Below are positions 26,535 through 38,232 of a DNA stretch of 64,000 bases, piece after piece. Under the pieces are notes generated by a model, which had not been told where the DNA came from, did not search any database, and saw only the letters and a program-made list of their open reading frames with translations. Position 1 is the stretch's first letter. Each line of letters opens with the position of its first letter. The DNA is from Thermomonas sp. (lineage in GTDB: Bacteria; Pseudomonadota; Gammaproteobacteria; Xanthomonadales; Xanthomonadaceae): positions 1 to 64,000 of the forward strand of contig NZ_JAHRWW010000005.1 in NCBI RefSeq assembly GCF_019104945.1, read 5' to 3'. Both the position numbers and the translations under genes were made by a program.

Positions 26535-28760
26535 TTAGAAGTTGTAGCGCACCGTGAAGCTGTATTGGCGCGGCGCCCCGTAGAACCCGGTGTAAACCCC
26601 CAGCGCACGATTGAGGTTGTAGCCCGTGGTCATGTATTCCTTGTCGGTCAAGTTGCTGCCCTGCAAGGAAACCGTCCACGACGGGTTGATATTCCAGATC
26701 ACTCCCGCGTTAAGCAGGCCATAGCTGTCTTGGGCAATCGGCGGGCGGCCACTCGGCGGAACTTCGGCGCGGATAATTTCAGTGGTGGCCACCACGCGGG
26801 ATTGGTAGCTATAACCAACACGTGCCGAGATGTCGCCATCACCCACCGGGGTGCGGTACTCGATATTGAATGCCCCCGAGTGTTTCGGCGCATTGGTGAA
26901 CTCCTGTTCGCTGGCGATATTAACGCCCGCATACATGAACTCATCGTACTTCGCATCCAGCCACGCCAAGTTACCGGTGAACGCCCAATGCATACCTGGG
27001 CGCCACTGGTATTCCAGCTCAAAGCCATTGACGGTGCCCGAACCCGCATTGGTGAAATCACCAAAGAAGGCGTCATCCGTACCGTCACCGTTACTGTCAT
27101 ACGCGGTAAAGACAGACAGCTGAATATCCTTGTACTTATTGTGGAACGCCGACATATTCAAGAACAGGGTCTGATCCAGCAGCCCCATCTTGGTGCCGAT
27201 TTCATAGCTGTCCACCTGTTCGTCGTTGAACGGATCCGCCGAACGCGGCACTGCGGTTGCCTGCGCGCGAATGTTGTAACCACCCGACTTAAAGCCGCGC
27301 GTAGCCAAGCCGTACATCAGAATATCCGGTGTCAATTGGTAGTCCAAAGACACCTTCGGAGAGACGTTAGTGAAGGAAATCTTCTTGTTGAAGTTGGCCG
27401 CTACCGAAATTGGTACGCTGAAGCTATCGTTGGCGTAGCCACGATTCAGCACGATCGCGTGCTTTTCTTCATTGGTGTAACGCGCACCTAGATCCAGCTT
27501 CCACTTCTCCGAAAGATCGAATGTCCAATCGGCATAACCTGCATAGCTCTTGGTGTACACCTCACCTTGAGTATCACCAAACAGTAGATTGAAGAAGTTG
27601 TTGAGCACTTGCCCGCCAGCGTAGCCGTCGAACATATAGAAGCCCATTACGCCGCGTGAGCGACCACCGCCATCGTACATGGCCTGAATTTCATTGGTGG
27701 TCTGCTTGTCGTTATAGAACGCTTTGACGTCTGCGATCTTAGCCACGGTGGTGTCGAAGTCGATATTGGTTTCCGTATCGGATTGGCGCTGGGCCAGCAC
27801 GTACTTGAACGTCCAGTTATCGGTTGCACGCCAATTTGCTGTAACAGAACCGCCGCTTAGTGTGGTTTCATTGACATTAGGCATGCCGTTGCGCACGTCA
27901 TAGCGGCTTGCAAGTGGCGGTGTTGCAGGCACAAACCGATTGGCTTCCAGCATCTTGGCGCCACGCACACCGGAGTTGTCTTCCACATGGTCGTAAGCAA
28001 ACTGCAGATCAAAACGATCGGTGACATAAGCCCCTAACGCCAAGCGATACGCCATGATGTCTTTATCACTTACTGGGTCGCCGGTATTGATGTTTTCGCC
28101 AAAGCCATCGTTCTTCAGGCGCGCTACCGAAACACGGCCGCGCAGGTATTCGCTACCGCCAAAACCACCGCCAACGGCGGCCTTGAAATCACGCTGGCCG
28201 AAGTTGCCAACCGTTACTGAGCCGGTGCCATTGAAGTCGGCACGCAGGCCTTTGGAAATATATTTAATTGCACCACCAATCGTGTTCTTTCCGTACAAAG
28301 TACCCTGCGGCCCGCGCAGCACTTCTACACGCTCCACATCAAAAACGTCCAGCAAGGCACCCTGCGGGCGTGCAATATAGACATCGTCCATATACAAACC
28401 CACACCCGGATCAACACCCCATAGTGGATCCGACTGCCCCACACCACGGATGTAGGCGGTAATCGTCGAGTTCGAGCCACGCGCCGCATAGATCGTCAGG
28501 TTCGGCACCTGCGCATCGAGGTCGGCCAAGTCTTCCACATTGAGCTTGTCCAAGGTGTCCGCAGTAAATGCGGTTACCGCAACCGGCACTTCCTGCAGTG
28601 TTTCTTCGCGCTTACGCGCAGTCACCACCACCGTGTCCATGGTTTTGGCCTTCTGCCCGCCCTTTGCCTGCGGAGCCTCCTGCGCCACTGCCGGCGCCCC
28701 CAATAGCAGCGACACGGTCAGCGCGCCGTAAATCGCCATGCTCAATTGCTTGCGTTTCAT
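26535..28760 (-). CDS. TonB-dependent receptor
   Basis: Signal peptide MKRKQLSMAIYGALTVSLLLGAPAVAQ; plug DVERVEVLRGPQGTLYGKNTIGGAI; C-terminal ...YSFTVRYNF. Confidence 0.93.
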   Translation of the reverse strand: MKRKQLSMAIYGALTVSLLLGAPAVAQEAPQAKGGQKAKTMDTVVVTARKREETLQEVPVAVTAFTADTLDKLNVEDLADLDAQVPNLTIYAARGSNSTITAYIRGVGQSDPLWGVDPGVGLYMDDVYIARPQGALLDVFDVERVEVLRGPQGTLYGKNTIGGAIKYISKGLRADFNGTGSVTVGNFGQRDFKAAVGGGFGGSEYLRGRVSVARLKNDGFGENINTGDPVSDKDIMAYRLALGAYVTDRFDLQFAYDHVEDNSGVRGAKMLEANRFVPATPPLASRYDVRNGMPNVNETTLSGGSVTANWRATDNWTFKYVLAQRQSDTETNIDFDTTVAKIADVKAFYNDKQTTNEIQAMYDGGGRSRGVMGFYMFDGYAGGQVLNNFFNLLFGDTQGEVYTKSYAGYADWTFDLSEKWKLDLGARYTNEEKHAIVLNRGYANDSFSVPISVAANFNKKISFTNVSPKVSLDYQLTPDILMYGLATRGFKSGGYNIRAQATAVPRSADPFNDEQVDSYEIGTKMGLLDQTLFLNMSAFHNKYKDIQLSVFTAYDSNGDGTDDAFFGDFTNAGSGTVNGFELEYQWRPGMHWAFTGNLAWLDAKYDEFMYAGVNIASEQEFTNAPKHSGAFNIEYRTPVGDGDISARVGYSYQSRVVATTEIIRAEVPPSGRPPIAQDSYGLLNAGVIWNINPSWTVSLQGSNLTDKEYMTTGYNLNRALGVYTGFYGAPRQYSFTVRYNF

Positions 28761-28829
28761 TAGTCCCCCTCCGGGCATACGGGCGGCACGATTACCACCA
28801 ATGAGCTGCACGTTAAGCGCAATTTACAA

Positions 28830-30317
28830 ATGATGGCATTGGACGTTCGGACAATGGGCCAAAGCGCCGAACCGCCTGACACTCACTCACCGGATTTGTC
28901 ATTGGGGACGAGGATGTCGTTTTTGATCGTTTTGGCTGCGCTGTGTTTTTTGATGCTCGTGGCCTATCGCGGCTACAGCGTCATCCTGTTTGCCCCCATT
29001 GCCGCATTGGGTGCGGTTTTATTCACCGACCCTCATCTCGTTGCCCCCATGTTCACCGGCTTGTTTATGGACAAGATGGTGGGCTTTTTGAAACTGTATT
29101 TTCCGGTGTTTTTGCTAGGTGCAATTTTCGGGAAAGTGATTGAAACATCGGGTTTTTCCAAAGCGATTGTGCAGGCCACCATTCGCATGGTGGGCGCACA
29201 GCGCGCGATGCTCTCGATCGTAGCGGTATGCGCCTTACTCACCTATGGCGGCGTGTCGCTGTTTGTCGTTGTGTTCGCGGTGTACCCCTTTGCGGCTGAG
29301 CTGTTTCGCCAAAGCAATATCCCCAAGCGCCTGATCCCCGGCACGATTGCGCTAGGCGCGTTTACCTTCACCATGGACGCACTGCCCGGCACGCCGCAAA
29401 TTCAGAACATCATCCCCACCACGTTCTTCGGCACCAACACCTGGGCCGCGCCGTGGCTAGGCACACTGGGGGGCGTCTTCATCCTCATCCTTGGCATGAG
29501 CTATTTGGAATGGCGGCGACGCGCTGCAGAGAAAGCTGGCGAAGGCTACGGCGACCCTTCCGTATTACTCAATGAACCTGCACCGTTTGCGGGCGACAAG
29601 CTCGCTAACCCACTTGTGGCCATTTTGCCACTCGTGCTGGTGGGCGTGATCAACAAGCTGCTGACCGTGTGGATTCCAACCATCTATGGCGATAGTGCCA
29701 GCTTCGTACCCGCCGTGATCGGTAGCCCCGCGCCGGTGGTACAAGAGGTATCGAAAGTCGCCGCAATCTGGGCGGTTGAGGGCGCGCTACTCGCGGGCAT
29801 TCTGTGCGTTCTGGCGTTTGCATGGAAACCTGTTTCAGCAAGTTTTGCCGAAGGCAGCAAATCGGCCATTTCCGGCGCGCTACTCGCGGGTATGAACACC
29901 GCTTCCGAATATGGTTTTGGCGCGGTGATTGCCGCCCTCCCAGGCTTCTTGGTGGTGGCCAATGCGCTCGGTTCTATTCCTAATCCGCTGGTGAATGAAG
30001 CCGTGACCGTTACCGCGCTTGCGGGCATTACCGGTTCGGCGTCTGGCGGCATGAGCATTGCGTTAGCGGCAATGGCCGACACCTTTATCGCCAATGCGCA
30101 TGCGGCAGGCATTCCCATGGAAGTGCTGCATCGCGTTGCTGCGATGGCCTCGGGTGGCATGGACACACTGCCGCACAACGGCGCCGTCATTACGCTATTG
30201 GCGGTCACAGGCTTGACCCACCGCCAAGCCTACAAAGACATCTTCGCGGTGACCTGCATCAAGACCTTGGCGGTGTTTGTCATCATCGGGCTGTTTTACG
30301 GTTTCGGCGTGGTCTAA
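28830..30317 (+). CDS. GntP-family permease (start may be 28914)
   Basis: MSFLIVLAALCFLMLVAYRGYSVILFAPIAALGAVLF; polytopic; MDTLPHNGAVITLLAVTGLTHRQAY. Confidence 0.85.
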   Translation: MMALDVRTMGQSAEPPDTHSPDLSLGTRMSFLIVLAALCFLMLVAYRGYSVILFAPIAALGAVLFTDPHLVAPMFTGLFMDKMVGFLKLYFPVFLLGAIFGKVIETSGFSKAIVQATIRMVGAQRAMLSIVAVCALLTYGGVSLFVVVFAVYPFAAELFRQSNIPKRLIPGTIALGAFTFTMDALPGTPQIQNIIPTTFFGTNTWAAPWLGTLGGVFILILGMSYLEWRRRAAEKAGEGYGDPSVLLNEPAPFAGDKLANPLVAILPLVLVGVINKLLTVWIPTIYGDSASFVPAVIGSPAPVVQEVSKVAAIWAVEGALLAGILCVLAFAWKPVSASFAEGSKSAISGALLAGMNTASEYGFGAVIAALPGFLVVANALGSIPNPLVNEAVTVTALAGITGSASGGMSIALAAMADTFIANAHAAGIPMEVLHRVAAMASGGMDTLPHNGAVITLLAVTGLTHRQAYKDIFAVTCIKTLAVFVIIGLFYGFGVV

Positions 30318-30335
30318 GGTCGCTAGAATTGTGGC

Positions 30336-31430
30336 GTGAACAACACGCCGCAACGCAAAATCATTCACGTGGATATGGACGCGTTTTACGCGTCCGTGGA
30401 ACAGCGCGACAACCCCAGTCTGCGCGGCCAGCCCGTGGTCGTGGCGTGGAAAGGTGCGCGCTCGGTGGTGTGTGCCGCGAGCTATGAGGCGCGTAAATTT
30501 GGTGTTCGCTCGGCCATGCCTGCGCTGCGTGCGGAGCGCCTATGCCCGCAGGCGGTTTTCGTTCCGCCGGATTTTGTACGCTACAAAGCGGTGTCACGTC
30601 AGGTGCACACCATCTTTTCACGCTATACCGATTTGATCGAGCCGCTCTCACTCGATGAAGCCTATCTCGACGTCACCACACCCAAGCGCGACTTAGGCAG
30701 CGCCACCGCCATTGCCGAGGAAATTCGCGCTGCGATCTTTGCAGAAACCCAACTCACCGCGTCGGCCGGTATTGCGCCAAACAAATACATCGCCAAAATC
30801 GCCAGCGATTGGAACAAACCCAACGGTCAATTTGTGGTGAAACCGCGGCAAGTGCAGGCCTTCCTTGCACAGTTGCCGGTAGGCAGACTGCCCGGTGTTG
30901 GCAAAGTGATGGAAGCCAAGCTCACTCAGCTGGGCATTCGCACCTGCACCGACCTGCGTAATGCAGGTGCAACGGTCTTGTTGGAACAGTTTGGCCGCTG
31001 GGGGCAACGCCTGTACGAGCTATCGCTCGGTATTGATCACCGCGAAGTGCAAACCGAACGCGCCACATTGCAAATTTCTAGCGAAGATACTTTCGCAACA
31101 GATTTATTGCTGGACGAACTAGAGCCCCCTATCCGCCGCTTGGCCAGCAGTACATGGGCCAGCTACGGCAAAGAGTGGCAGCGCCACCCTGGCCGCATTG
31201 CGCGCACCGTGGTTTTGAAGTTAAAGACGGCGGACTTTCGCACCCTCACCCGCAGCATTACCGGAGCAGAGCCGCCATCAAGTGAGGCCATGCTGGCGCA
31301 AATAGCTTGTGACCTACGCACGCGCGTCGAGCTTCCTAGAAGCACGCGCTATCGCTTAGTGGGCGTAGGTATCTCCGGCTTTACCGAATACGAAGACAGC
31401 CCGCTGCAGGAAGATTTGTTTTCGAGCTAA
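30336..31430 (+). CDS. dinB: DNA polymerase IV
   Basis: KIIHVDMDAFYASVEQRDNPSLRGQPVVV; SLDEAYLDVT. Confidence 0.96.
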   Translation: MNNTPQRKIIHVDMDAFYASVEQRDNPSLRGQPVVVAWKGARSVVCAASYEARKFGVRSAMPALRAERLCPQAVFVPPDFVRYKAVSRQVHTIFSRYTDLIEPLSLDEAYLDVTTPKRDLGSATAIAEEIRAAIFAETQLTASAGIAPNKYIAKIASDWNKPNGQFVVKPRQVQAFLAQLPVGRLPGVGKVMEAKLTQLGIRTCTDLRNAGATVLLEQFGRWGQRLYELSLGIDHREVQTERATLQISSEDTFATDLLLDELEPPIRRLASSTWASYGKEWQRHPGRIARTVVLKLKTADFRTLTRSITGAEPPSSEAMLAQIACDLRTRVELPRSTRYRLVGVGISGFTEYEDSPLQEDLFSS

Positions 31431-31471
31431 AAGCAAAATGGGCCAGACGTGAACGCCTAGCCCGTATTATT

Positions 31472-31545
31472 TGGAGGCCGAGACCGGAATCGAACCGACG
31501 TACACGGATTTGCAATCCGCTGCATAACCACTCTGCCACCCGGCC
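31472..31545 (-). tRNA. tRNA-Cys (GCA)
   Basis: Minus strand GGCCGGGTGGCAGAGTGGTTATGCAGCGGATTGCAAATCCG...CGGTTCGATTCCGGTCTCGGCCTCCA. Confidence 0.95.
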
Positions 31546-31613
31546 AGGTGACGCTTACAACACCGGAAGTATTCCGGATAAAACGAAGCCCCGCGGACGG
31601 GGCTTCGTGAATA

Positions 31614-31689
<76 letters not shown>

Positions 31690-31712
31690 GTTGAGCCCGG
31701 TATTCTACGGGA

Positions 31713-32297
31713 TCATTTTCTGTTGTCAACCACTTTTTCTTCGTTTTCTTGCAGTGAAGGCCAAGCCGCACGTACGTATTCGAAGCCAGACCACAACGTC
31801 AACAGAGCCGCTGCGGCAAGCAACCATTCTCCCACAATGAACACCGGAATGCCAAGTAGTGGATCGCGAAAAAGTAAAAAAGAAAGCGCAATCATCTGCA
31901 CCGTGGTTTTGATCTTGCCCACCATCGCCACCGCCACCTTGGCGCGTTGGCCCAGCTCTGCCATCCACTCGCGTAGCGCCGAAACTGCGATCTCGCGGCC
32001 AATGATCACACTGGCCCATAGCGCCATCCACACGGTGTGGTGGTGTTGCACGGTAATGATCAACGCCGTAGCCACCATCAGCTTATCGGCGACAGGGTCA
32101 AGGAACGCGCCAAAGCGTGAGTACAGATGGTAACGACGCGCGATCCAACCATCGAGCCAATCGGTGAGCGCGGCCACCACAAAAACCGAAGTTGCAGCGA
32201 CATTCGACCAGCGCCAGTTGATGTAGTACACCAGCACCAACACCGGGATCAGCGCGATGCGCGCCAAAGTTAACCATGTAGGAATCGTGAGCGTCAT
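31713..32297 (-). CDS. pgsA: CDP-diacylglycerol--glycerol-3-phosphate 3-phosphatidyltransferase
   Basis: MTLTIPTWLTLARIALIPVLVL; DWLDGWIARRYHLYSRFGAFLDPVADK. Confidence 0.95.
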   Translation of the reverse strand: MTLTIPTWLTLARIALIPVLVLVYYINWRWSNVAATSVFVVAALTDWLDGWIARRYHLYSRFGAFLDPVADKLMVATALIITVQHHHTVWMALWASVIIGREIAVSALREWMAELGQRAKVAVAMVGKIKTTVQMIALSFLLFRDPLLGIPVFIVGEWLLAAAALLTLWSGFEYVRAAWPSLQENEEKVVDNRK

Positions 32298-32306
32298 GCG
32301 AGCATT

Positions 32307-34172
32307 CTAATGGGCTGCTGGTGTGTCTGTGGTGATTTGTTCTAAGCCGTGCAAGCTATCCCACAGCCTCTGCGCCAACGCGCGGTTGATGCCTTCAACC
32401 CGCGCGATCTCATCAACACCCGCAGCCTTTAGCCCCTGCAAGCCGCCAAAGTGTTTAAGCAGCGCAGAGCGGCGGCGCGGGCCAATCCCCGTAATGTCTT
32501 CCAAGCGGCTGGTATTGCGTGTTTTTTGACGTTTACCGCGATGCCCTGTGATCGCGAACCGATGTGCCTCATCGCGCACCTGTTGCACCAGTTGTAGCGC
32601 AGGTGATGCCGCGCCCGGCTGAACTTCGCGCCCATCTGGAAGCAGCAACGTTTCTGCACCCGGCTTGCGCTCCGGCCCTTTGGCCACACCTACAAGCGCA
32701 ATGCCGGTTATACCCGCATCGGTAAGCACGTCACGCGCCTGCGCCACCTGTCCCGCGCCGCCGTCAATTAACAATACATCAGGAAGCACTGCATCCGGGT
32801 CGCCTTCTACCACTGGGCGAAAACGACGTTGCAGCGCCTGATGCATCGCTGCGTAATCGTCCCCCGGCTCAATACCAGTGATGTTGTAGCGTCGATACTG
32901 TTTGCGCACAGCGCCCTGCGCATCAAACACCACGCATGATGCCACGGTGGCCTCACCCATCGTATGGCTGATATCAAAACACTCGATACGCGCAGGCACA
33001 TCGCCAAGCTTAAGCAAGTCGCGCAGTGCTTCCGCACGCGCACGTTGCGCACTGCTGCTTGCAAGCTCTGTCGCAAGGCTCAGCTGCGCATTGCGCTGTA
33101 CGAGATCAAGATGCGCCGCACGTTCGCCGCGCACGTTGAACTTCAGCACCACCTTGCGGTGTGCGTGCTCGCTCAGTGCTTGCTCAATCAACTCGCGCTC
33201 TGGAATATCGCAACTGAGTACGATCTCACCCGGCGGAGGTTGCTCGGCGTAATACTGCGAAACAAAGGCCGCTAGCACGTCTTCGGCACTATCAATGCCA
33301 TTGGTTTTTGGAAAAAACGAGCGCGTGCCGAAGTTACGCCCATCGCGAAAGGCGAGCAGCATGACGCACGCGGCTGCGCCCTGCATGGCAACAGCGAGCA
33401 CATCGAGATCGGAACTGCGCCCATCCATCGTCTGTCGCGCTTGGGTTTTACGAATCCCTGCGATCAAATCACGCAGCCGCGCCGCTTCTTCAAAAGCCAA
33501 GGCATCGCTGGCGACCTGCATCGAAGCCGTCAGTTCGTCGGTAAGCTCACGGCTTCTGCCCTCCAAAAACAAACTGGCACGGCGCACTGATTCGGCGTAA
33601 TCCTGCGCATTGATAAGCCCGACGCAAGGCGCAGTACAACGCCCGATCTGATACTGCAAACAGGGCCGACTACGGTTATAGAACACGCTATCTTCGCAGC
33701 TACGCAGCTTAAATAGCTTGTGCATTAGGTTCAGTGTTTCGCGTACCGCCGTGGCACTTGGATACGGGCCAAAATAGCGCCCTGGAATGCTGCGTGGGCC
33801 ACGGTGGTAGGCCAAACGCGGCCAATCTTCCTTGGTTAGCAAAATATAGGGGTAGCTTTTATCATCGCGCAGCATCACGTTATAGCGAGGCTTAAGCGAT
33901 TTGATCAGCTGATTCTCCAGCAGCAGCGCATCGGCCTCACTATGGGTGACGGTGACTTCAATCCGCGCCACCTGCGCCAGCATCGCCATGATGCGCGCCA
34001 CTTTAGGTGTGGCGTTGAAATAGCTGCCTACACGATTGCGTAGCGCGCGTGCCTTGCCTACATAAAGCACATTGCCATCGCGATCCAGCATGCGATAAAC
34101 GCCCGGCGCCAGCGGCAATGCGGCGGCAAAGGCGCGCCCATCAAACACATCGTCGGCGCTGTGATTGCTCAT
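32307..34172 (-). CDS. uvrC: Excinuclease ABC subunit C
   Basis: PGVYRMLDRDGNVLYVGKARALRNRVGSYF; IECFDISHTMGEATVASCVVFD. Confidence 0.97.
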   Translation of the reverse strand: MSNHSADDVFDGRAFAAALPLAPGVYRMLDRDGNVLYVGKARALRNRVGSYFNATPKVARIMAMLAQVARIEVTVTHSEADALLLENQLIKSLKPRYNVMLRDDKSYPYILLTKEDWPRLAYHRGPRSIPGRYFGPYPSATAVRETLNLMHKLFKLRSCEDSVFYNRSRPCLQYQIGRCTAPCVGLINAQDYAESVRRASLFLEGRSRELTDELTASMQVASDALAFEEAARLRDLIAGIRKTQARQTMDGRSSDLDVLAVAMQGAAACVMLLAFRDGRNFGTRSFFPKTNGIDSAEDVLAAFVSQYYAEQPPPGEIVLSCDIPERELIEQALSEHAHRKVVLKFNVRGERAAHLDLVQRNAQLSLATELASSSAQRARAEALRDLLKLGDVPARIECFDISHTMGEATVASCVVFDAQGAVRKQYRRYNITGIEPGDDYAAMHQALQRRFRPVVEGDPDAVLPDVLLIDGGAGQVAQARDVLTDAGITGIALVGVAKGPERKPGAETLLLPDGREVQPGAASPALQLVQQVRDEAHRFAITGHRGKRQKTRNTSRLEDITGIGPRRRSALLKHFGGLQGLKAAGVDEIARVEGINRALAQRLWDSLHGLEQITTDTPAAH

Positions 34173-34181
34173 TTCATTGAG

Positions 34182-34661
34182 TTAAAGGCGCCCCTGTTGC
34201 ACGCGTTCAATGATTCCCTGCACAGAAGAATCAATCAATTTGAAAGCGTGCTCAAAATCACGCGTATTGCCGTAATACGGATCGGGCACGTCTTTTTTAC
34301 CCACACCACTCCATTCCAGCAACAGCTCTACTTCGGCCAATGACGTGCGCGGCTTGCGGATGCGCACTTCGTGCAAAATGGTGCGGTCAGCGCAAAGGAT
34401 GAGGTCAAACTCATCAAAATCTTCTAGCGCAACACGGCGCGCGCGCAGTGCAGTGATATCGACCCCGTGTTTTTTCGCACAGGCAATAGCGCGCTCATCC
34501 GGGGGATGCCCAACGTGCGAGCTGCCCGTTGCGGCGGAATCCACCTTCACGCGTTCGGTCAAATTCGCTTCTTGCAAACGCGCACGCAACACGCCTTCGG
34601 CCGTGGGCGAACGGCAAATATTGCCCATGCACACCATCAAAATTGAAAATAGTCTAGCCAT
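34182..34661 (-). CDS. Low-molecular-weight protein-tyrosine phosphatase
   Basis: [39 protein letters not shown]. Confidence 0.93.
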   Translation of the reverse strand: MARLFSILMVCMGNICRSPTAEGVLRARLQEANLTERVKVDSAATGSSHVGHPPDERAIACAKKHGVDITALRARRVALEDFDEFDLILCADRTILHEVRIRKPRTSLAEVELLLEWSGVGKKDVPDPYYGNTRDFEHAFKLIDSSVQGIIERVQQGRL

Positions 34662-35433
34662 TGCTTTGCATCATCTCCTGATAAATACGTTCGGCACGCG
34701 CCAAGTCTTCGGGTGTATCCACGCCAGGCGGAAACGGTGATGGCGCAAGCTCCACCGCGATGCGCCAACCGGCCTCCAATGCGCGCAACTGCTCCAATGA
34801 CTCGGTTCGCTCTAGGTAGGCAGGCGACAGCGCAGAAAATGCTTTGAGCGATGCCACACGATAGCCGTAAATGCCGATATGCCGCAGCCACTGCCCCTGC
34901 GGCATGACGCTACGATCATGCGCAAACGCATCGCGCGGCCACGGTACCGGCGCGCGGCTGAAGTACAGCGCATCGCCACTTCCCGCGCGCACAACCTTGA
35001 CTGCATTTGGATCTAACAGTGTTTCAACATCGGTAATTGGTGCAGCGAGCGTTGCAATACCTGCGCCGCTTGTGGCAACCGTGCGCGCAACACAAGCAAT
35101 GCCATCGGCAGGCGCAAACGGCTCATCGCCCTGCACATTGACCACGATGGTGTCATCGCTCCAGCCCGCATGCGCCGCGCATTCGGCCAGCCGATCCGTT
35201 CCGGAGGTGTGCTCTGGTGACGTCATCGCCACCTGCACACCGCTGCCCTGCAGGGCTTCGGCGATACGAACGTCATCTGTGGCCACCCAAGCTTCCCGCG
35301 CGCCTGCGGCGAGCGCACGTCGAGCCACGTGGAGCACCATTGGCAAGCCACCGATTAGTGAAAGCGGCTTTCCCGGCAACCGTGTAGAGGCATAACGTGC
35401 GGGGATGGCAACGACAAAATCAGACGTGTTCAT
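34654..35433 (-). CDS. kdsB: 3-deoxy-manno-octulosonate cytidylyltransferase
   Basis: [40 protein letters not shown]. Confidence 0.96.
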   Translation of the reverse strand: MNTSDFVVAIPARYASTRLPGKPLSLIGGLPMVLHVARRALAAGAREAWVATDDVRIAEALQGSGVQVAMTSPEHTSGTDRLAECAAHAGWSDDTIVVNVQGDEPFAPADGIACVARTVATSGAGIATLAAPITDVETLLDPNAVKVVRAGSGDALYFSRAPVPWPRDAFAHDRSVMPQGQWLRHIGIYGYRVASLKAFSALSPAYLERTESLEQLRALEAGWRIAVELAPSPFPPGVDTPEDLARAERIYQEMMQSNG

Positions 35434-35473
35434 AGGCTTATTATCGCCGCTTAAACTGCTCTCGGGGCGTTTA

Positions 35474-36481
35474 TCACGTGCTGCTAGCCAAACGCCCGAT
35501 CAACTCATCCCAAAACGCTTCTGGTAGCTGTGCGTCAATCGGAACCGAATACCAATTGGGCTGTGCGAATGAGGCACACTTCACTGCATCTTTTTCAGTC
35601 ATCAGCACAGGAAGGGGGCTGCCTAGATCAAAGTCTTCTGCTGCATACGCGTAGTGATCGGGAAAGGCATGCGGCACTACGCCTATTCCATGTTCGCGCA
35701 ACATTCCGAAAAAGCGCTCAGGCTCACCAATTCCCGCCACGGCATGAACGCGCTGATCGGCAAATTTTTGAAGCGACAGTTCGCGCCCACCGCTTAAGGC
35801 GCGCACGCGTCCAACGGCAAGGTGCATCGCCCATTCGCCGAGACCGGACGCCTTCGCTTCAACGGCCACGCCGCAGTTGACTACACGAAACGCACAATCT
35901 GCTGCACGCTCTAGCGGCTCACGCAGCGGCCCTGCCGGGAGCATGCGTCCGTTTCCATAGCGCCGCCTAACGTCTTGCACCTCAATTTCAATATCACGCG
36001 CGAGCCGATAGTGCTGCAGACCATCATCGCACACGATAACGTTGCAGCCTTGGCTCACTAATGCGCTCGCCGCTGCCACGCGGTCACGATCGACGCGCAC
36101 TTTAGCGCCCGTCATTGTGGCAATCAGCAGTGGCTCATCGCCTGTGTATATCGGGTCCATCCCCGCCTCGACCCAGCGCGCAGTTTTAGGCTCGGCGCGC
36201 CCATAGCCACGGCTTGCCACACCGGGAACAAAACCTGCTTTCTGTAAATGTTGCACAAGCGCAATGACAAGTGGCGTTTTACCGCTTCCTCCCGCCACCA
36301 AATTTCCCACCACTATCACCGGAACACCGGGATGATGTTGTTTGCACCAGCCACGCCGATACATCCAGCGGCGTAGCGCCACTACAGCGGCGTACACCGG
36401 GGCAATCAGCGCCGCCCAGAGCGGCGGAGCTGCACCGTTAAACCACCATGCGGGCGTCTGCGGTTGCTGCGGACGACTCAA
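35474..36481 (-). CDS. lpxK: Tetraacyldisaccharide 4'-kinase
   Basis: [40 protein letters not shown]. Confidence 0.96.
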   Translation of the reverse strand: MSRPQQPQTPAWWFNGAAPPLWAALIAPVYAAVVALRRWMYRRGWCKQHHPGVPVIVVGNLVAGGSGKTPLVIALVQHLQKAGFVPGVASRGYGRAEPKTARWVEAGMDPIYTGDEPLLIATMTGAKVRVDRDRVAAASALVSQGCNVIVCDDGLQHYRLARDIEIEVQDVRRRYGNGRMLPAGPLREPLERAADCAFRVVNCGVAVEAKASGLGEWAMHLAVGRVRALSGGRELSLQKFADQRVHAVAGIGEPERFFGMLREHGIGVVPHAFPDHYAYAAEDFDLGSPLPVLMTEKDAVKCASFAQPNWYSVPIDAQLPEAFWDELIGRLASST

Positions 36482-38232
36482 CCTCCCTGCTCCCGAAACT
36501 GCACCGCATGTAGGCGTGCATACACGCCGCCTTGAGCAAGTAACTCAGCATGAGTGCCCTGCTCCACCAAACGCCCATCATCCAGCACGAGGATTTGATC
36601 GGCGTGCTCAATCGTCGAGAGACGGTGCGCCACAATCAGTGTGGTGCGGTCTGGAATCAAGTGCGCAAGCGCGTCTTGCACCAAACGCTCAGACGCGTTA
36701 TCGAGCGCTGCAGTAGCTTCGTCCAAAATCAAAATAGGCGCGTCTTTCAACATGGCACGCGCAATCGCAAGGCGCTGGCGCTGGCCGCCAGACAGTTTGC
36801 CGCCTTTTGCCCCAATCGGCGCCTGTAGGCCGCCCGGCATTTGCACTACAAATTCCTGCGCATTGGCCGCTAATACCGCTTGTTCAATGGCGTCCTGACT
36901 GGCACTGCGCAGCTCACCGTAGGCCACGTTCTCCGCAACGCTGCCGTTGAACAACATCACTTGCTGCCCCACCATGGCAATTTGCTTACGCAAGTCGGTT
37001 AAGCGGTAGTCTTCCAGCGGCGCTCCATCCAAAAGAATCTGCCCATCATCAAGCGGATAGAAGCGCGGAATTAGCTTCACCAAAGTGGACTTGCCGCTAC
37101 CAGAACGCCCTACCAGTGCCGTCACGGTACCTGGCTTTGCAATAAAACTAATGCCATCGAGCGCCGGAGCGTCGCGCCCTTCATAGCGCACGCGTACATT
37201 GCGAAACTCTAACGTGCCCTTCGCGCGGGCCAGCGGCAGCCTGCCGTTATCTATTTCTTCGTTGGCATCAAGCACCGAAAATAGGCGTTCGGCCGAAGCG
37301 ATACCACGCTGTAGCATGCCCTGCACATTGGTGAGCTGCTTAAGTGCGGGAATAATGGCCAGCATCGAGATCATGAGCTGCACAAAACCGCCCGCACTCA
37401 AGCGCCCTTCCAAGGCTTCACGCCCGGCAAAGAACAGCAGCAGCGCTAAACCTACCGCGCCAGTCAACTGCACAACTGCTGATGAAATGCCGCGCGTGCC
37501 TTCCACCTTCAAGCTCAGATTAAGGTTGTGATTGGCCAGCGCGGTATAGCGTTCCATTTCTACCGCGCGCGCGCCATACACTTTGACTTCCTGCTGGCTC
37601 GACAACGCCTGATCGGCCGCCAGCATCATCTCCGCTGAGGTTTCTTGCACCTTATGCCCGTAGCGGCGGTAGCGCCGCCCCACTTTATCCATCACCCATG
37701 CGATAAATGGGCCAAGTACCAACACGCCTAATGTGACACGCCAACTGGCATAGAGCATCACACCAAGCATCGCGATCACCTGCAGCGATTGCTGCAGCAT
37801 GACCTTCCCCGCATCAATCACTGCTTGCGCTACCTGATCGCTATCCGAACTTAAGCGCACCAGCATGGAGGGCACCGATTCGGTATCAAACACTTGCCCT
37901 GGTAGGCCTAGGTATTTATTCAGTGCATTGACGCGCATGTCGCGCGAAATGCCACGCGCCGCTTTCGCCATATAAATATCGGTGACATAGCCAGCCACGC
38001 CGCGCACCAAAAAAATTCCAACGATGGCTAATGGCAGTAGCAGCCCAAATTGCTGGTTTTTGGCAACAAAGGTTTCGTCCACCATGGGCTTGGTAAGGAG
38101 GCCAAATGCCCCTGCCGCCGCGCCTTCTAGTACAAGGCCAAGCAACGCGATCATCAGCACACTGCGGTACTGTGCGGCCAGCCCCAGTAAGCGCCGATAG
38201 ATTGGCCAAAGTGGCCCCGTGCTGTGCTTCAT
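36478..38232 (-). CDS. msbA: Lipid A export ABC transporter MsbA
   Basis: ABC exporter; [38 protein letters not shown]; adjacent to lpxK. Confidence 0.95.
   Translation of the reverse strand: MKHSTGPLWPIYRRLLGLAAQYRSVLMIALLGLVLEGAAAGAFGLLTKPMVDETFVAKNQQFGLLLPLAIVGIFLVRGVAGYVTDIYMAKAARGISRDMRVNALNKYLGLPGQVFDTESVPSMLVRLSSDSDQVAQAVIDAGKVMLQQSLQVIAMLGVMLYASWRVTLGVLVLGPFIAWVMDKVGRRYRRYGHKVQETSAEMMLAADQALSSQQEVKVYGARAVEMERYTALANHNLNLSLKVEGTRGISSAVVQLTGAVGLALLLFFAGREALEGRLSAGGFVQLMISMLAIIPALKQLTNVQGMLQRGIASAERLFSVLDANEEIDNGRLPLARAKGTLEFRNVRVRYEGRDAPALDGISFIAKPGTVTALVGRSGSGKSTLVKLIPRFYPLDDGQILLDGAPLEDYRLTDLRKQIAMVGQQVMLFNGSVAENVAYGELRSASQDAIEQAVLAANAQEFVVQMPGGLQAPIGAKGGKLSGGQRQRLAIARAMLKDAPILILDEATAALDNASERLVQDALAHLIPDRTTLIVAHRLSTIEHADQILVLDDGRLVEQGTHAELLAQGGVYARLHAVQFREQGG

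Noticed and set aside
26565-27491. 308-aa plus-strand ORF antisense to the TonB receptor
   Set aside because: Shadow ORF over a strongly supported receptor gene; no recognisable motifs.
31584-31607. Hairpin CGAAGCCCC-GCGGAC-GGGGCTTCG between tRNA-Gly and tRNA-Cys
   Set aside because: Strong stem but no U-tract and a short intergenic spacer; most likely a processing/termination structure, not novel on its own.
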